From: an uncultured Salinimicrobium sp.
GTDB taxonomy: Bacteria; Bacteroidota; Bacteroidia; Flavobacteriales; Flavobacteriaceae
Reading direction: 5' to 3'
Assembly: GCA_946887075.1 (NCBI GenBank)
Contig: CAMPKA010000017.1
Span: 3,379 to 67,378 of the forward strand
Length of the DNA stretch: 64,000 nt
Position 1 is the stretch's first letter. Every line of letters starts with the position of its first letter. Positions 56,134-63,946 of the stretch are shown in pieces. A program made the translations under genes and the position numbers. The notes under the pieces were generated by a model. It worked only from the letters and a program-made list of their open reading frames with translations. It was not told the DNA's origin and made no database searches.

Positions 56134-56472
56134 TTAACTGAGGGATTTAGTTCCTGTTTCTTTTGTCCTTATCCTGTAGGCCTGATCGATGGAGGAGATG
56201 AAAATTTTGCCGTCTCCTACTCTACCAGTATGTGCAGCTTGTAACAATACCTCCACAGTTTCTTCTACCTTCTCTTCAGAAACGATGATAGACAGCATAC
56301 GTCGCGGAATTTCCGAGGTACTATATGCTACCCCACGATAGACTTGCCCGTGGCTCTCGTTTCCGACTCCTGTGGCATCCCAGTAGGTAAAAAAGGTAAC
56401 CTTGATTTCATGAAGCGCTTGTTTAACTTCCTGAAATTTCTCGCTTCGAATGATCGCTTCTATTTTCTTCAT
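56134..56472 (-). CDS. glnK: P-II nitrogen regulatory protein
   Basis: A 112-residue trimeric signal protein that senses 2-oxoglutarate and ATP/ADP and controls Amt. The P-II signature is seen as TGRVGDGKIFI near the end, and the start is MKKIEAIIRSEKF. The T-loop differs from E. coli: around Tyr50 it reads YRGVAYSTSEIPRR, but the Tyr equivalent to the uridylylated Tyr51 is kept. The promoter is at 56493-56500 with two palindromes above it. Confidence 0.94.
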   Translation of the reverse strand: MKKIEAIIRSEKFQEVKQALHEIKVTFFTYWDATGVGNESHGQVYRGVAYSTSEIPRRMLSIIVSEEKVEETVEVLLQAAHTGRVGDGKIFISSIDQAYRIRTKETGTKSLS

Positions 56473-56492
56473 TTTTGGGGGGTTTAAAGGTT

Positions 56493-56500
56493 CAAAGATA
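56493..56500 (-). promoter_or_regulatory. -7 promoter element of glnK-amt
   Basis: The minus strand reads TATCTTTG, a perfect TAnnTTTG box, about 20 nt before the glnK ATG. The leader is about 16 nt. A palindrome (56518-56536) occupies the place of the -33 element. Confidence 0.6.
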
Positions 56501-56517
56501 GTATTTTTTCAATTGAC

Positions 56518-56589
56518 ACCCCCTAAATATGGGGGTAGAGTGGTATTTTTCTAGATATTTAAAAAACCAGCCCTATTTTTTAGGGGGTT
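56518..56589. repeat. Two matched palindromes upstream of glnK
   Basis: Palindrome 1 is ACCCCC-TAAATAT-GGGGGT at 56518-56536. Palindrome 2 is CCCTA-TTTTT-TAGGG at 56571-56585, extended by AACC/GGTT. Their centres are about 51 bp apart, near five helical turns. They share the C-rich/TA/G-rich arrangement and are likely operators for a regulator of nitrogen supply. Confidence 0.5.
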
Positions 56590-56847
56590 GTATTTATAGT
56601 GATGTAAATTTTACGAAATGTGTATGGACTTCTACAGCCAAGAAGTAATAGATCCAGGAAATGACGCCACCGTCAGGGATTACACGGTGGGGTAAAGGCT
56701 ATCAATAATTGTGGAGTCTCTAAGTGGTTTTATGAAATTGATGAGAATTCCTGTTATAGGGGAATCTTACTATTATTCCTACTCTATGATTCCTGCCACA
56801 GGGAGTCAATAATTGAACAAAAGAAAATCAAAAATAAAAAGTACAAC
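56590..56847. other. Gene-poor entry to the accessory region
   Basis: About 260 bp of AT-rich DNA between the glnK control region and the first small frame. Only short frames are seen, for example one of 23 codons beginning at about 56621. No RNA gene, attachment site or mobile element is visible. Confidence 0.5.
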
Positions 56848-56973
56848 ATGGGTAGAGGAGTTGGAGCAAGACTAAAGCTATTCGACTTTAGTGGTGAACT
56901 GATATTTCAAGGAAAGAAATCTGCGAAAAATGGGATTGATGTTCTGATTTGGAGCATGGCCGATATAGATTAA
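56848..56973 (+). CDS. Possible 41-aa hypothetical protein
   Basis: An ATG-to-TAA frame of 41 residues (MGRGVGARLK start) with a mix of polar and hydrophobic residues. It ends just before the next lipoprotein gene on the same strand. It could be a small gene or the remnant of a longer one. Confidence 0.3.
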   Translation: MGRGVGARLKLFDFSGELIFQGKKSAKNGIDVLIWSMADID

Positions 56974-57036
56974 AGTTTTATCTTGGAAAGGACAAGAATG
57001 AAAAACATCACATTATATTTAATTAAAATTTTTGCA

Positions 57037-57426
57037 ATGAGGATAGTCCGGTTATTTACTCTTTTATTTACCCTTGGTTGTAGTAGTGATACGAGGGAAA
57101 TTCAAAGCGACTCATTAACTGGAACTTGGCAACTGATTTCAGTCTATGAAAGCAGTGGGGGAGCCACTCCTACTTGGCAGCCGATTGAAGATGGTTTTAC
57201 TTTGTCCTTTCAAAGAAATAATGTATTTGTTTCGAGCAAATTTGAATGCGATGGCTTGTATGAGATAAATCCCAACCAAACCCTCACAATAAACTTTGAC
57301 TGTGAGACTAGTCAGATGAAAGGGGAATTAGACTATCGTTTCGTTGAGGAGCATCTAATTTTGACACCAAATCCTAACACCTGCATTGAAGGATGTGACC
57401 AAAAGTTCAAAAAAATTGCGGAGTAA
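57037..57426 (+). CDS. Small lipocalin-like lipoprotein
   Basis: A 129-residue lipoprotein: MRIVRLFTLLFTLGCSS gives a short signal peptide and lipobox Cys15. The remainder (about 25-125) looks like a lipocalin-type beta-barrel common in Bacteroidota (opening LTGTWQLISVYE, closing EEHLILTPNP). Two Cys pairs (FECDG ... FDCET and TCIEGC) may form disulfides. The ATG at 57037 is preferred because it makes a clean signal peptide; in-frame starts at 56983 or 56998 would add an atypical N-terminus. Confidence 0.62.
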   Translation: MRIVRLFTLLFTLGCSSDTREIQSDSLTGTWQLISVYESSGGATPTWQPIEDGFTLSFQRNNVFVSSKFECDGLYEINPNQTLTINFDCETSQMKGELDYRFVEEHLILTPNPNTCIEGCDQKFKKIAE

Positions 57427-57706
57427 AATCATGTAATCAAAAACCGGAAAAAGTATAAGAGTTTTGATTTGATCAAGTAGTAGGTCTATGGTACATGAAT
57501 ATCAATGTACGTAAATTCCGATTCCGAAGAAACAGGCCAACTATTCAGAGGATCATCCTACACCAAATCCATGTCTTTTTTGGGTAGAATTTTTAAATCA
57601 GAACATTAAAGGCAATTTCTTCCTGATATACGGGGAATATAATCCCTGAAAAACCTAATATTTGGGGAATACAATCCCTAAATATGATTAACAGAGTTCT
57701 AGAAGA
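57427..57706. other. Gap with two tandem imperfect palindromes
   Basis: No gene is recognised. Two near-identical 16-bp elements, GGGGAATATAATCCCT (57632-57647) and GGGGAATACAATCCCT (57664-57679), lie 32 bp apart, just beyond the broken end of the restriction-helicase remnant. Confidence 0.5.
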
Positions 57707-58210
57707 AACAGCTTCAGTCTGATGTGGTATCAGGGTTTTCTTTTCAGTTTGTGTTGAATCCCCAGTAATTCCTTTTTGGAGTGTTGCCGAATTTACAGGA
57801 GCATGCTTTAAATCGGTAAGATTAATTCTGGTCACTGAAGGATTCAGATTCTTTATATTTTCCTCGGCATTGCTACTCAAGTTTTTGGGGTTGAAATCTA
57901 AATGCGCTTGTTAAGTGAAGGAGTTTGTAGTCTTTTGTTGTTGAAATCACGGCTCAAGGTTGAGAGGAAGGAATCTACTTCAGTTTTATCAATGCGTCCT
58001 TTTTCAGCATAAGATTTAGACTGAATTACCAAATATTCCCCCTCATAGGTTAAAACCACCAAATCTATTCCAGTGTCCCTACCTTCAAAATCTGTTTTGC
58101 CAAGATATTTGTAGCACATCCAAAAATATTTAAGCGAACTATAATTCGTGGGGGTCCATTTGCAGGAAGGACTGAATTAATTTTTCGAACCTATAACCTT
58201 TATCCCTCAG
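57707..58210 (-). pseudogene. Remnant of a restriction endonuclease-helicase N-terminus
   Basis: Three adjoining pieces in different frames keep the order of one protein. Piece 1 (about 58139-58210) reads RDKGYRFEKLIQSFLQMDP then stops. Piece 2 (about 57898-58138) reads YSSLKYFWMCYKYLGK, FEGRDTGIDLV and EYLVIQSKSYAEKGRI, the PD-(D/E)xK-like restriction core. Piece 3 (57707-57886) reads SSNAEENIKNLNPSVTRINL and TEKKTLIPHQTEA, the start of the helicase half. The helicase itself is gone. The family is the large Mrr/HsdR-like restriction endonuclease fused to a DEAD/DEAH helicase (COG4889/type ISP-like). Two frame breaks and a truncation make it inactive. Confidence 0.72.
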
Positions 58211-58506
58211 AAAAAGAATTATGGCGGTAGGTGGTAAGAACATTATGGAAGCTCCAAAAATTAAAATTGATTTAATTAGATTATCAAACTTTTTTAGGAG
58301 TACATCAAAATTAGAGTCGAATAGATAGTGTCAAAGAGGGCGTTAGAATTAAGGAACTTTGAACTAGCAGCAAATTAGACAAAAGCAACTAATTAGTCAT
58401 TTACTCAGGGATGCCGTTCTTTTTAAAACAAGCTTTTCTTCCATTTCGATTTCCCTGAAATAGCCCTCCAACTTTTTTATATTTACAGTATCATGAAAAC
58501 CAACTT
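58211..58506. other. Gap before the DUF262 gene
   Basis: About 300 bp of AT-rich DNA. No gene is recognised. A near-consensus -7 box (TATATTTA, 58478-58485, last base off) about 22 nt before the DUF262 start is the likely promoter of the next two genes. Confidence 0.4.
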
Positions 58507-60333
58507 ATGAAGAAGATATTAGGATCTCCCAAAACCGTAAGGGAGTTATTTACTGGTGTAAAATATAAAATTCATTATTACCAGAGAGAGTATCAGTGGG
58601 GCCGAAAACAAATTGAAGAACTAGTTGAAGATTTGACGGGTGAATTTCTTCAGTATTGGTCAGAGGATCATGGCCGTTCCGAAGTTGAAAGATATGGGCA
58701 TTATTTCATGGGTTCTGTTGTGCTAACAGAAGATGAAAATGCCATTATTGATGGGCAGCAACGTCTCACTTCCTTAAGCCTCTTACTACTTTATATTACT
58801 AAGAATCTTGAAGATGAGAACGACAAAGCGGAAGTGCTTAATCTCATTTATTCCCAGAAATATGGCAAGACTACTTTTAATATTGATGTCGATGACCGAG
58901 CTGAATGTCTGCAAGCGATTGTAGAAGGTAAGAACTTTGAAATAGATGGTCATCCAGAGAGTGTTCAGAATATCTGGAAACGATACGAGGATATTTCGGA
59001 ATTAATGATTGATACTGTTCCTGCAGAAGCTTTGCCATTTTTTAAGGATTGGGTCATCGACAATGTGCAATTCATCAAAATAGTGGCCCAGACAGAGCAG
59101 GATGCACATAAAATTTTTGTTTCAATGAACGACAGGGGGCTCAGTCTAACTGCTACTGAGATGTTGAAGGGATATCTTTTGTCCGAAATAGCAGATGATG
59201 CACAGCGGGAGAAAGCCAATGACCTTTGGAAGAATAAAATTCTCGAACTGAAGGCCTTAGGCAAAGAGCAGGAAAGTGATTTTATTAAAACATGGCTGAG
59301 GGCAAGATTTGCAGAAACCATAAGAGAACGTAAGAAAAATGCTCTTCCAGGCGATTTTGACATCATTGGTACAGCCTTTCATAAATGGGTTAGAGAGAAA
59401 TCGACTTCAATGGGGCTTGTAAAATCCAGAGACTTTGAAATTTTCCTGCTTGAGGAATTCGTTCTATTTGCCAACTCCTACAAAAAAATTATCCATTATT
59501 CAGAAACGCTTTCATCTGGATTTGAGTACATATTCTATAACGCCAATAGAAATTTCACCCTACAACCTTTACTGCTTCTAGCCGCCATTAATAAAAATGA
59601 TACTAAAGACGAAATTGACAGGAAATTTCGAGTGGTTTCTTGCTTCCTTGACCAATACATTTCCATCCGAATTTTTAACTATAAAACCATAGATTACTCG
59701 GCCATGACATATACAATGTTCATGATGGCCAAAAGGTTGAGAAATAGATCAGCAGAGGAATTGGCGGAACTTCTTATTCAAGAAGTAAAAGAAATGGAAT
59801 TTAGTCTTGATGGTATTGATGGTTTTGCTCTCAATGGTTGGACCAAAAGATATATGCTACATCAGCTCGCAAGGCTCACTCATTTTGTAGAAAAAGAAAG
59901 TGGCAGGGATACCAGATTCGACACATACGTAGATAGGAAAATAAAATATCCCTATGACATAGAGCATATTTGGAGTGATCATTATGAGGAGCATTTGGAT
60001 GAGTTCGAAAGTGATGAAGAATTTCAGCGCACTCGTAACTTATTCGGAGACCTGCTAATTCTTCCCCTGGACATCAATCGAAGTTTAAACGATGATGATT
60101 ACTGTAAGAAAAAGGAAAAATACTTCGGCCAGAACCTTTTGGCCGCTTCCCTGAATGAGCTCTCCTATAAGAACAACCCAAATTTTCTAAGATTTTTTCA
60201 GAAATACGAACTGAAATTTCTCCCTAAACCTCATTTCAAAAAAGAGACCATTCAAAGCAGACAGGAGTTGTATAAAAGTATTGCCAAAGTTGTTTGGGAC
60301 GTAAATAAGATTAAAGACCAACTAAGCAGATAA
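58507..60333 (+). CDS. DUF262-DUF1524 fusion, GmrSD-like type IV restriction protein
   Basis: A 608-residue protein with an N-terminal DUF262 domain, a ParB-like nucleotidase fold found in GmrS, SspE and BrxU: YYQREYQW (24-31) and IDGQQRLTSL (81-90). A long helical middle follows. The C-terminal DUF1524 (GmrD-like) HNH nuclease domain contains DIEHIWSDHYEEH (His487 in the EHI motif) and the N-x-x-G-D-L turn in RNLFGDLLILPLDIN, where HNH relatives usually have GNL. GmrSD cuts DNA with glucosylated hydroxymethylcytosine, so a modified-DNA target is likely here but not shown. It is the first gene of a pair, 2 bp before the glycosylase. Confidence 0.9.
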   Translation: MKKILGSPKTVRELFTGVKYKIHYYQREYQWGRKQIEELVEDLTGEFLQYWSEDHGRSEVERYGHYFMGSVVLTEDENAIIDGQQRLTSLSLLLLYITKNLEDENDKAEVLNLIYSQKYGKTTFNIDVDDRAECLQAIVEGKNFEIDGHPESVQNIWKRYEDISELMIDTVPAEALPFFKDWVIDNVQFIKIVAQTEQDAHKIFVSMNDRGLSLTATEMLKGYLLSEIADDAQREKANDLWKNKILELKALGKEQESDFIKTWLRARFAETIRERKKNALPGDFDIIGTAFHKWVREKSTSMGLVKSRDFEIFLLEEFVLFANSYKKIIHYSETLSSGFEYIFYNANRNFTLQPLLLLAAINKNDTKDEIDRKFRVVSCFLDQYISIRIFNYKTIDYSAMTYTMFMMAKRLRNRSAEELAELLIQEVKEMEFSLDGIDGFALNGWTKRYMLHQLARLTHFVEKESGRDTRFDTYVDRKIKYPYDIEHIWSDHYEEHLDEFESDEEFQRTRNLFGDLLILPLDINRSLNDDDYCKKKEKYFGQNLLAASLNELSYKNNPNFLRFFQKYELKFLPKPHFKKETIQSRQELYKSIAKVVWDVNKIKDQLSR

Positions 60334-60335
60334 AG

Positions 60336-60836
60336 ATGAAGGTAAATTTAAAAGAATTTATTCATCCTGAGATGGATATTTTATTTGTCGCTCTTAACGC
60401 CCCCGTAAATTCTAATTACAACGGTCATTGGTTTTCCTGCAATTTATCTTTCTGGAACTTATTGTACAGGTCAGGCATTATCACCGATCCTATAACTAAT
60501 AAACTGGAGGGAGATGAAAAGGTCTTTGGAGATACGTCTATAAACTATTCCAACTGGAAAATTGGAGTCACCGATTTAATTACGGATGTTGTGGAGACGG
60601 ACAGTTTGAATGTTGATCCAAAGGCAGAAAATGTAGGCCGAATAACGAAAATCCTAGAAACAAATAAAGTTAATAAGCTTTGCTTGATGCACAGTAAGGT
60701 TGGAGAGGCGTTTAGACGATTTTCAGATATTTCCTTTAATAATAACCGATATGGAAAAATAGGAAAGTTTAACGAAACAGATATTTATGAAGTTCCATTT
60801 CATAATGCATCTTTGCCAAACAAAGATGTTTATTAA
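60336..60836 (+). CDS. Mug/TDG-like DNA glycosylase family protein, short at the C-terminus
   Basis: A 166-residue protein resembling the mismatch-specific uracil/thymine DNA glycosylases. Motif 1 is ILFVALNAPVNS with Asn21 in place of the Mug catalytic Asn. HWFSCNLSFWNLLYRSGIIT matches the next conserved segment, GVTDLI (77-82) matches the Mug GITKLV region, and motif 2 appears as HNASLPN (156-162). The gene ends four residues later, about 25 residues short of Mug, lacking the last helix. It starts 2 bp after the DUF262 gene, so the two are coupled. The target base is unknown. Confidence 0.75.
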   Translation: MKVNLKEFIHPEMDILFVALNAPVNSNYNGHWFSCNLSFWNLLYRSGIITDPITNKLEGDEKVFGDTSINYSNWKIGVTDLITDVVETDSLNVDPKAENVGRITKILETNKVNKLCLMHSKVGEAFRRFSDISFNNNRYGKIGKFNETDIYEVPFHNASLPNKDVY

Positions 60837-60924
60837 TATTTGATTAAAATTAAATTATTACTTCATGACTAAAGAAGGAATAACTAATACAGCAGTCCAT
60901 CGATATATTTAGCGTGGGCGTAAT

Positions 60925-61851
60925 TTAATTATTGAGATTTACTTTTTCTTTGAGTGCAGAAACAGCTATAGAAGAGTATTTTTCAATTTCATCTTCTTCA
61001 ATAATATTCAACACAGACAGAGAGTCTAATAATTTAACTGAATGTTCATACTCCTTGAACAAGTTTCTGTCTTTCGGTCGACCAACCAAAAAATCGAAAT
61101 TAAAATTTCTTTTTTTGACTTGTTCTTCAAGATCCACCACCAGACCATAATTTCTGTAGGCTTTTTCAGAGATGAACCTTGGTTCTTTAAGGTCAAAATT
61201 TAATGGTTTAACCAAATTAAAATTCCCATTTTTCCAGGCATAATTAAATGTAAATTCAACTCCTGTTTGGTTTTTTATTTTATAATTTTTTCTGAACAAC
61301 TGGGGGTCTAAATTTTCACCAAGGCTATTCTTAATATTATTATAGAACCTTTGTCCCAGTAGATTATCTTTACTTTTTTTGGTTTCCTCTTCCTCTAAGA
61401 GATATGTTTCAGTCAGATATAGGACGACGTCCTCATTACTTCTGTTGTGCTGAAAGGCTTCTTTACCCTCAGAAAACTGAAGGGAACTTTCATCTTGGGG
61501 AAATATGTGGCTGCTAATAAAAGAATCGAATTGATCCAGAGCTTCCAACTCCAAAAAATGATCGAAAACATTTTGAAGGTTATGAACTCTTCTATTTATT
61601 AAATTTAAATAGTTCTTTATAATTTTTTCTGAGAAAAAGGGGTAGACAGATCTTATCCTAGATAACTTTTTATTATAGATAAAATCAAATCGTTTGTTAT
61701 GCTGAAAAAATACAAAAACAGCAATATTCAGACTTTCACCTAAGACGGCTGAATGTCTGTACTTCAAAATGCTATAACTGTACTTCCTTTCTATCAAGCT
61801 ACTCGTTCTAATAATTTCTTTTGGATATAATGGCTGTTCACTTTGCACCAA
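60925..61851 (-). CDS. DUF3037-domain protein
   Basis: A 308-residue soluble protein. The N-terminal part (about 23-48, KYSYSILKYRHSAVLGESLNIAVFVF) is typical of DUF3037. The rest is charged and helical without recognised motifs, and ends in a helix. Its start codon lies 58 bp inside the upstream HipA-like gene, so expression is coupled to it. This two-gene arrangement (HipA-like plus DUF3037) occurs in other bacteria, and its function is unknown to me. No internal start with a better spacing was seen. Confidence 0.8.
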   Translation of the reverse strand: MVQSEQPLYPKEIIRTSSLIERKYSYSILKYRHSAVLGESLNIAVFVFFQHNKRFDFIYNKKLSRIRSVYPFFSEKIIKNYLNLINRRVHNLQNVFDHFLELEALDQFDSFISSHIFPQDESSLQFSEGKEAFQHNRSNEDVVLYLTETYLLEEEETKKSKDNLLGQRFYNNIKNSLGENLDPQLFRKNYKIKNQTGVEFTFNYAWKNGNFNLVKPLNFDLKEPRFISEKAYRNYGLVVDLEEQVKKRNFNFDFLVGRPKDRNLFKEYEHSVKLLDSLSVLNIIEEDEIEKYSSIAVSALKEKVNLNN

Positions 61852-62630
61852 TTAAGATAAGCAAAAATAGTATTTTTTTCTCCACAGTTTATCCCATATT
61901 TATCAAAAGCTTCATAAAGATCATCAAGGAATGAGAAATCCAGAAACCTAAGATTTTCTACAAATTCATCAAATAAATGTGCCTTGTTTTTCCTTCTGCT
62001 CTTCAAATTTCGATAAAAAATATGCAGATGAAATTGATAGCTGTTAAATACTTGCTTGTAATCTATGTTATCTGGCATCAGGGAATTAAAGAAGGTTAAT
62101 CCCTGTTCATGGTCTATTAAGAGAAGTTCCTCATCATTTACTAATAAATTCGGCTTATTTCTCCTCCCTCCACGATCGACATTTACTATCATGTTGTCGA
62201 ATGCGAAAACATTCTCTATATCATACTGATTCAAGATGCTACTTTTTAAGTCGGCATAAAGAACCCAACCTTCCATAAATTCAGAACAAAATTTGTACCC
62301 AATATGGAATCGACCAAACATTTGCGGACTATAATGTTCTCTTAAGATTTCATGATCCAGGTCAATAACTGCGTACTCGGGGGTAGTCAAATTAAATTCT
62401 CTTGCTAACTCATTTATTAATATTTCTTTTCCTACCACATAATGATTCACTGAAAAATCATGACTGTAAAGTTTCACTACATACTGCGAAACCCTCCCTT
62501 TTTCATCTTCAGCCTCTACTAGAAGAGGCTTTGTGCTTCCCCCTTTTTCTAAAACACGGATAACACCAGTAAGACGTAATTCTTTGACCAATTCATTTTC
62601 TTTAATTAGGACCAATATAGTAAAAACCAT
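61794..62630 (-). CDS. HipA-like kinase family protein
   Basis: A 278-residue protein of the HipA_2 kind, a protein-kinase-like fold. The kinase-type features seen are an N-lobe Lys (Lys53 in VVKLYS), the catalytic-loop-like FDNMIVNVDRGGRRNKPN (Asp145, Asn150, Asp152, Asn158, Asn161) and the metal-site-like LLIDHEQG (Asp173). Full HipA has a Ser-rich N-domain and is partnered by HipB; neither is present. A kinase or toxin role is inferred. It is the first gene of a pair with DUF3037, with which it overlaps. Confidence 0.78.
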   Translation of the reverse strand: MVFTILVLIKENELVKELRLTGVIRVLEKGGSTKPLLVEAEDEKGRVSQYVVKLYSHDFSVNHYVVGKEILINELAREFNLTTPEYAVIDLDHEILREHYSPQMFGRFHIGYKFCSEFMEGWVLYADLKSSILNQYDIENVFAFDNMIVNVDRGGRRNKPNLLVNDEELLLIDHEQGLTFFNSLMPDNIDYKQVFNSYQFHLHIFYRNLKSRRKNKAHLFDEFVENLRFLDFSFLDDLYEAFDKYGINCGEKNTIFAYLNWCKVNSHYIQKKLLERVA

Positions 62631-62763
62631 AAAACACGAGGAAATCTCCTATTCTGTGAATTTCTATTTTCCTTGGTATAATGAGTAAAGAAGTTAGTTG
62701 TAAAATAAAAAAAAACTATATTTAATTTCCCTACCTGTATATTACCCTTCTTAATTCTTTCTT

Positions 62764-63876
62764 ATGTACGCGCGCAAGAATATCTTAGTAATAACTACTG
62801 ATTCACCTGCCGGAGCAGCCATTGAACGTCATTTAGAACCTATTACTGCTCATGTCGTAGCAGGAACAAATATGTTCAGCGATATTTTCGCAGGAATGTC
62901 TGATATTTTCGGGGGGAGATCCGGAACCTATAAAAAGCAACTGAATTCTATCTATTCAGAAGCAATAGAAAGGTTAAAATCTGAGGCTATCCAAATCGGA
63001 GCAGATGCCATTGTAGGGCTTAAGATTGATATTGATGAGGTTTCTGGAGGTGGAAAATCTATGTTTATGATTACAGCCATAGGTACTGCAGTTGTCCTCT
63101 CTCAAGAAAAGTCTAAGCCTGAAACTACGGATAAAGCGGGACTTGTTTCTAATAATCAGATAGAAACCTTGCATAAGCTTAAGAAGGTCCAAAAAAAAGC
63201 TGACAATGAGTTAGAAAAATTCACTTTCGAAGAGTGGGAGTTTATTATATCTGAAAGAGTTTCTAAAGCCTTCCCAGGTATGATTAAACGATTAGACTAC
63301 ATTTTAGAGAACAGCCGTAGTTACACAGAATCCGACGTTACGAAATACTTCGGTAGAATTAAGGAGTTTTTGTTGAATTTACCAGAAGCTAAGGCTATTT
63401 CCTTGCTTTATGATGTCTTAAACAACCCAAGTCATGAGGAAAAAGTTTATGATTTTGCACTTAAATTTATAAAAGAAAATGAGTTGGTTGATCTGCATAA
63501 AACAGCGGAGATTCTTGCTCATGATGAATTCGAGGTGCGAAAAAGAGGTGTTAAGATTTCAACTTATAAAAAGCGCTTTTACACCCCTGAAGACTTGGAA
63601 TTACTCGCAAAGATTTCTGATGTTATAGATAGTAGTTTTGACCTTCGAGGGGAAAAGACGACGGTCAAGCAACTTCTCAGAAGTAAGGAAAAAGAGGCGT
63701 GGAAGTGCGAATGCGGGAAGGTAAATGATATCACAATAGCTCACTGTGAAAAATGCCTAAAGGACATCTATGGCTTCACCTCGTCTGATGTAAAGCCTGC
63801 GGCTGCAAAGACTCTCCTGAATAACAAGATAATCCTAATAAAGGAGCTATTTGAAAATGATCATTCACAATATTAG
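62764..63876 (+). CDS. YbjQ-like domain protein with C-terminal zinc ribbon
   Basis: A 370-residue protein. The N-terminal domain (about 1-115) matches the YbjQ/UPF0145 heavy-metal-binding family: VITTDSPAGAAIERH and the Ala-Gly-rich IQIGADAIVGLKI with SMFMITAIGTAVVL. A helical middle of unknown type (about 140-310) follows. The C-terminus has a zinc ribbon, WKCECGKVNDITIAHCEKC (four Cys). The assembly is unusual for a YbjQ protein, which is normally about 105 residues. It is divergent from the HipA-like pair. Confidence 0.72.
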   Translation: MYARKNILVITTDSPAGAAIERHLEPITAHVVAGTNMFSDIFAGMSDIFGGRSGTYKKQLNSIYSEAIERLKSEAIQIGADAIVGLKIDIDEVSGGGKSMFMITAIGTAVVLSQEKSKPETTDKAGLVSNNQIETLHKLKKVQKKADNELEKFTFEEWEFIISERVSKAFPGMIKRLDYILENSRSYTESDVTKYFGRIKEFLLNLPEAKAISLLYDVLNNPSHEEKVYDFALKFIKENELVDLHKTAEILAHDEFEVRKRGVKISTYKKRFYTPEDLELLAKISDVIDSSFDLRGEKTTVKQLLRSKEKEAWKCECGKVNDITIAHCEKCLKDIYGFTSSDVKPAAAKTLLNNKIILIKELFENDHSQY

Positions 63877-63946
63877 CAATGGATAGGTTTTCTTGAGTAA
63901 AGGATCGTTGGGAAAGAAAGTAGAAAGAATCAAAACAACGTTATAA

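Noticed and set aside
57593..57706. Last 37 residues of the minus-strand frame as part of a real protein
   Set aside because: Similarity to the helicase family stops at HQTEA; the remainder is read-through of non-coding repeats.
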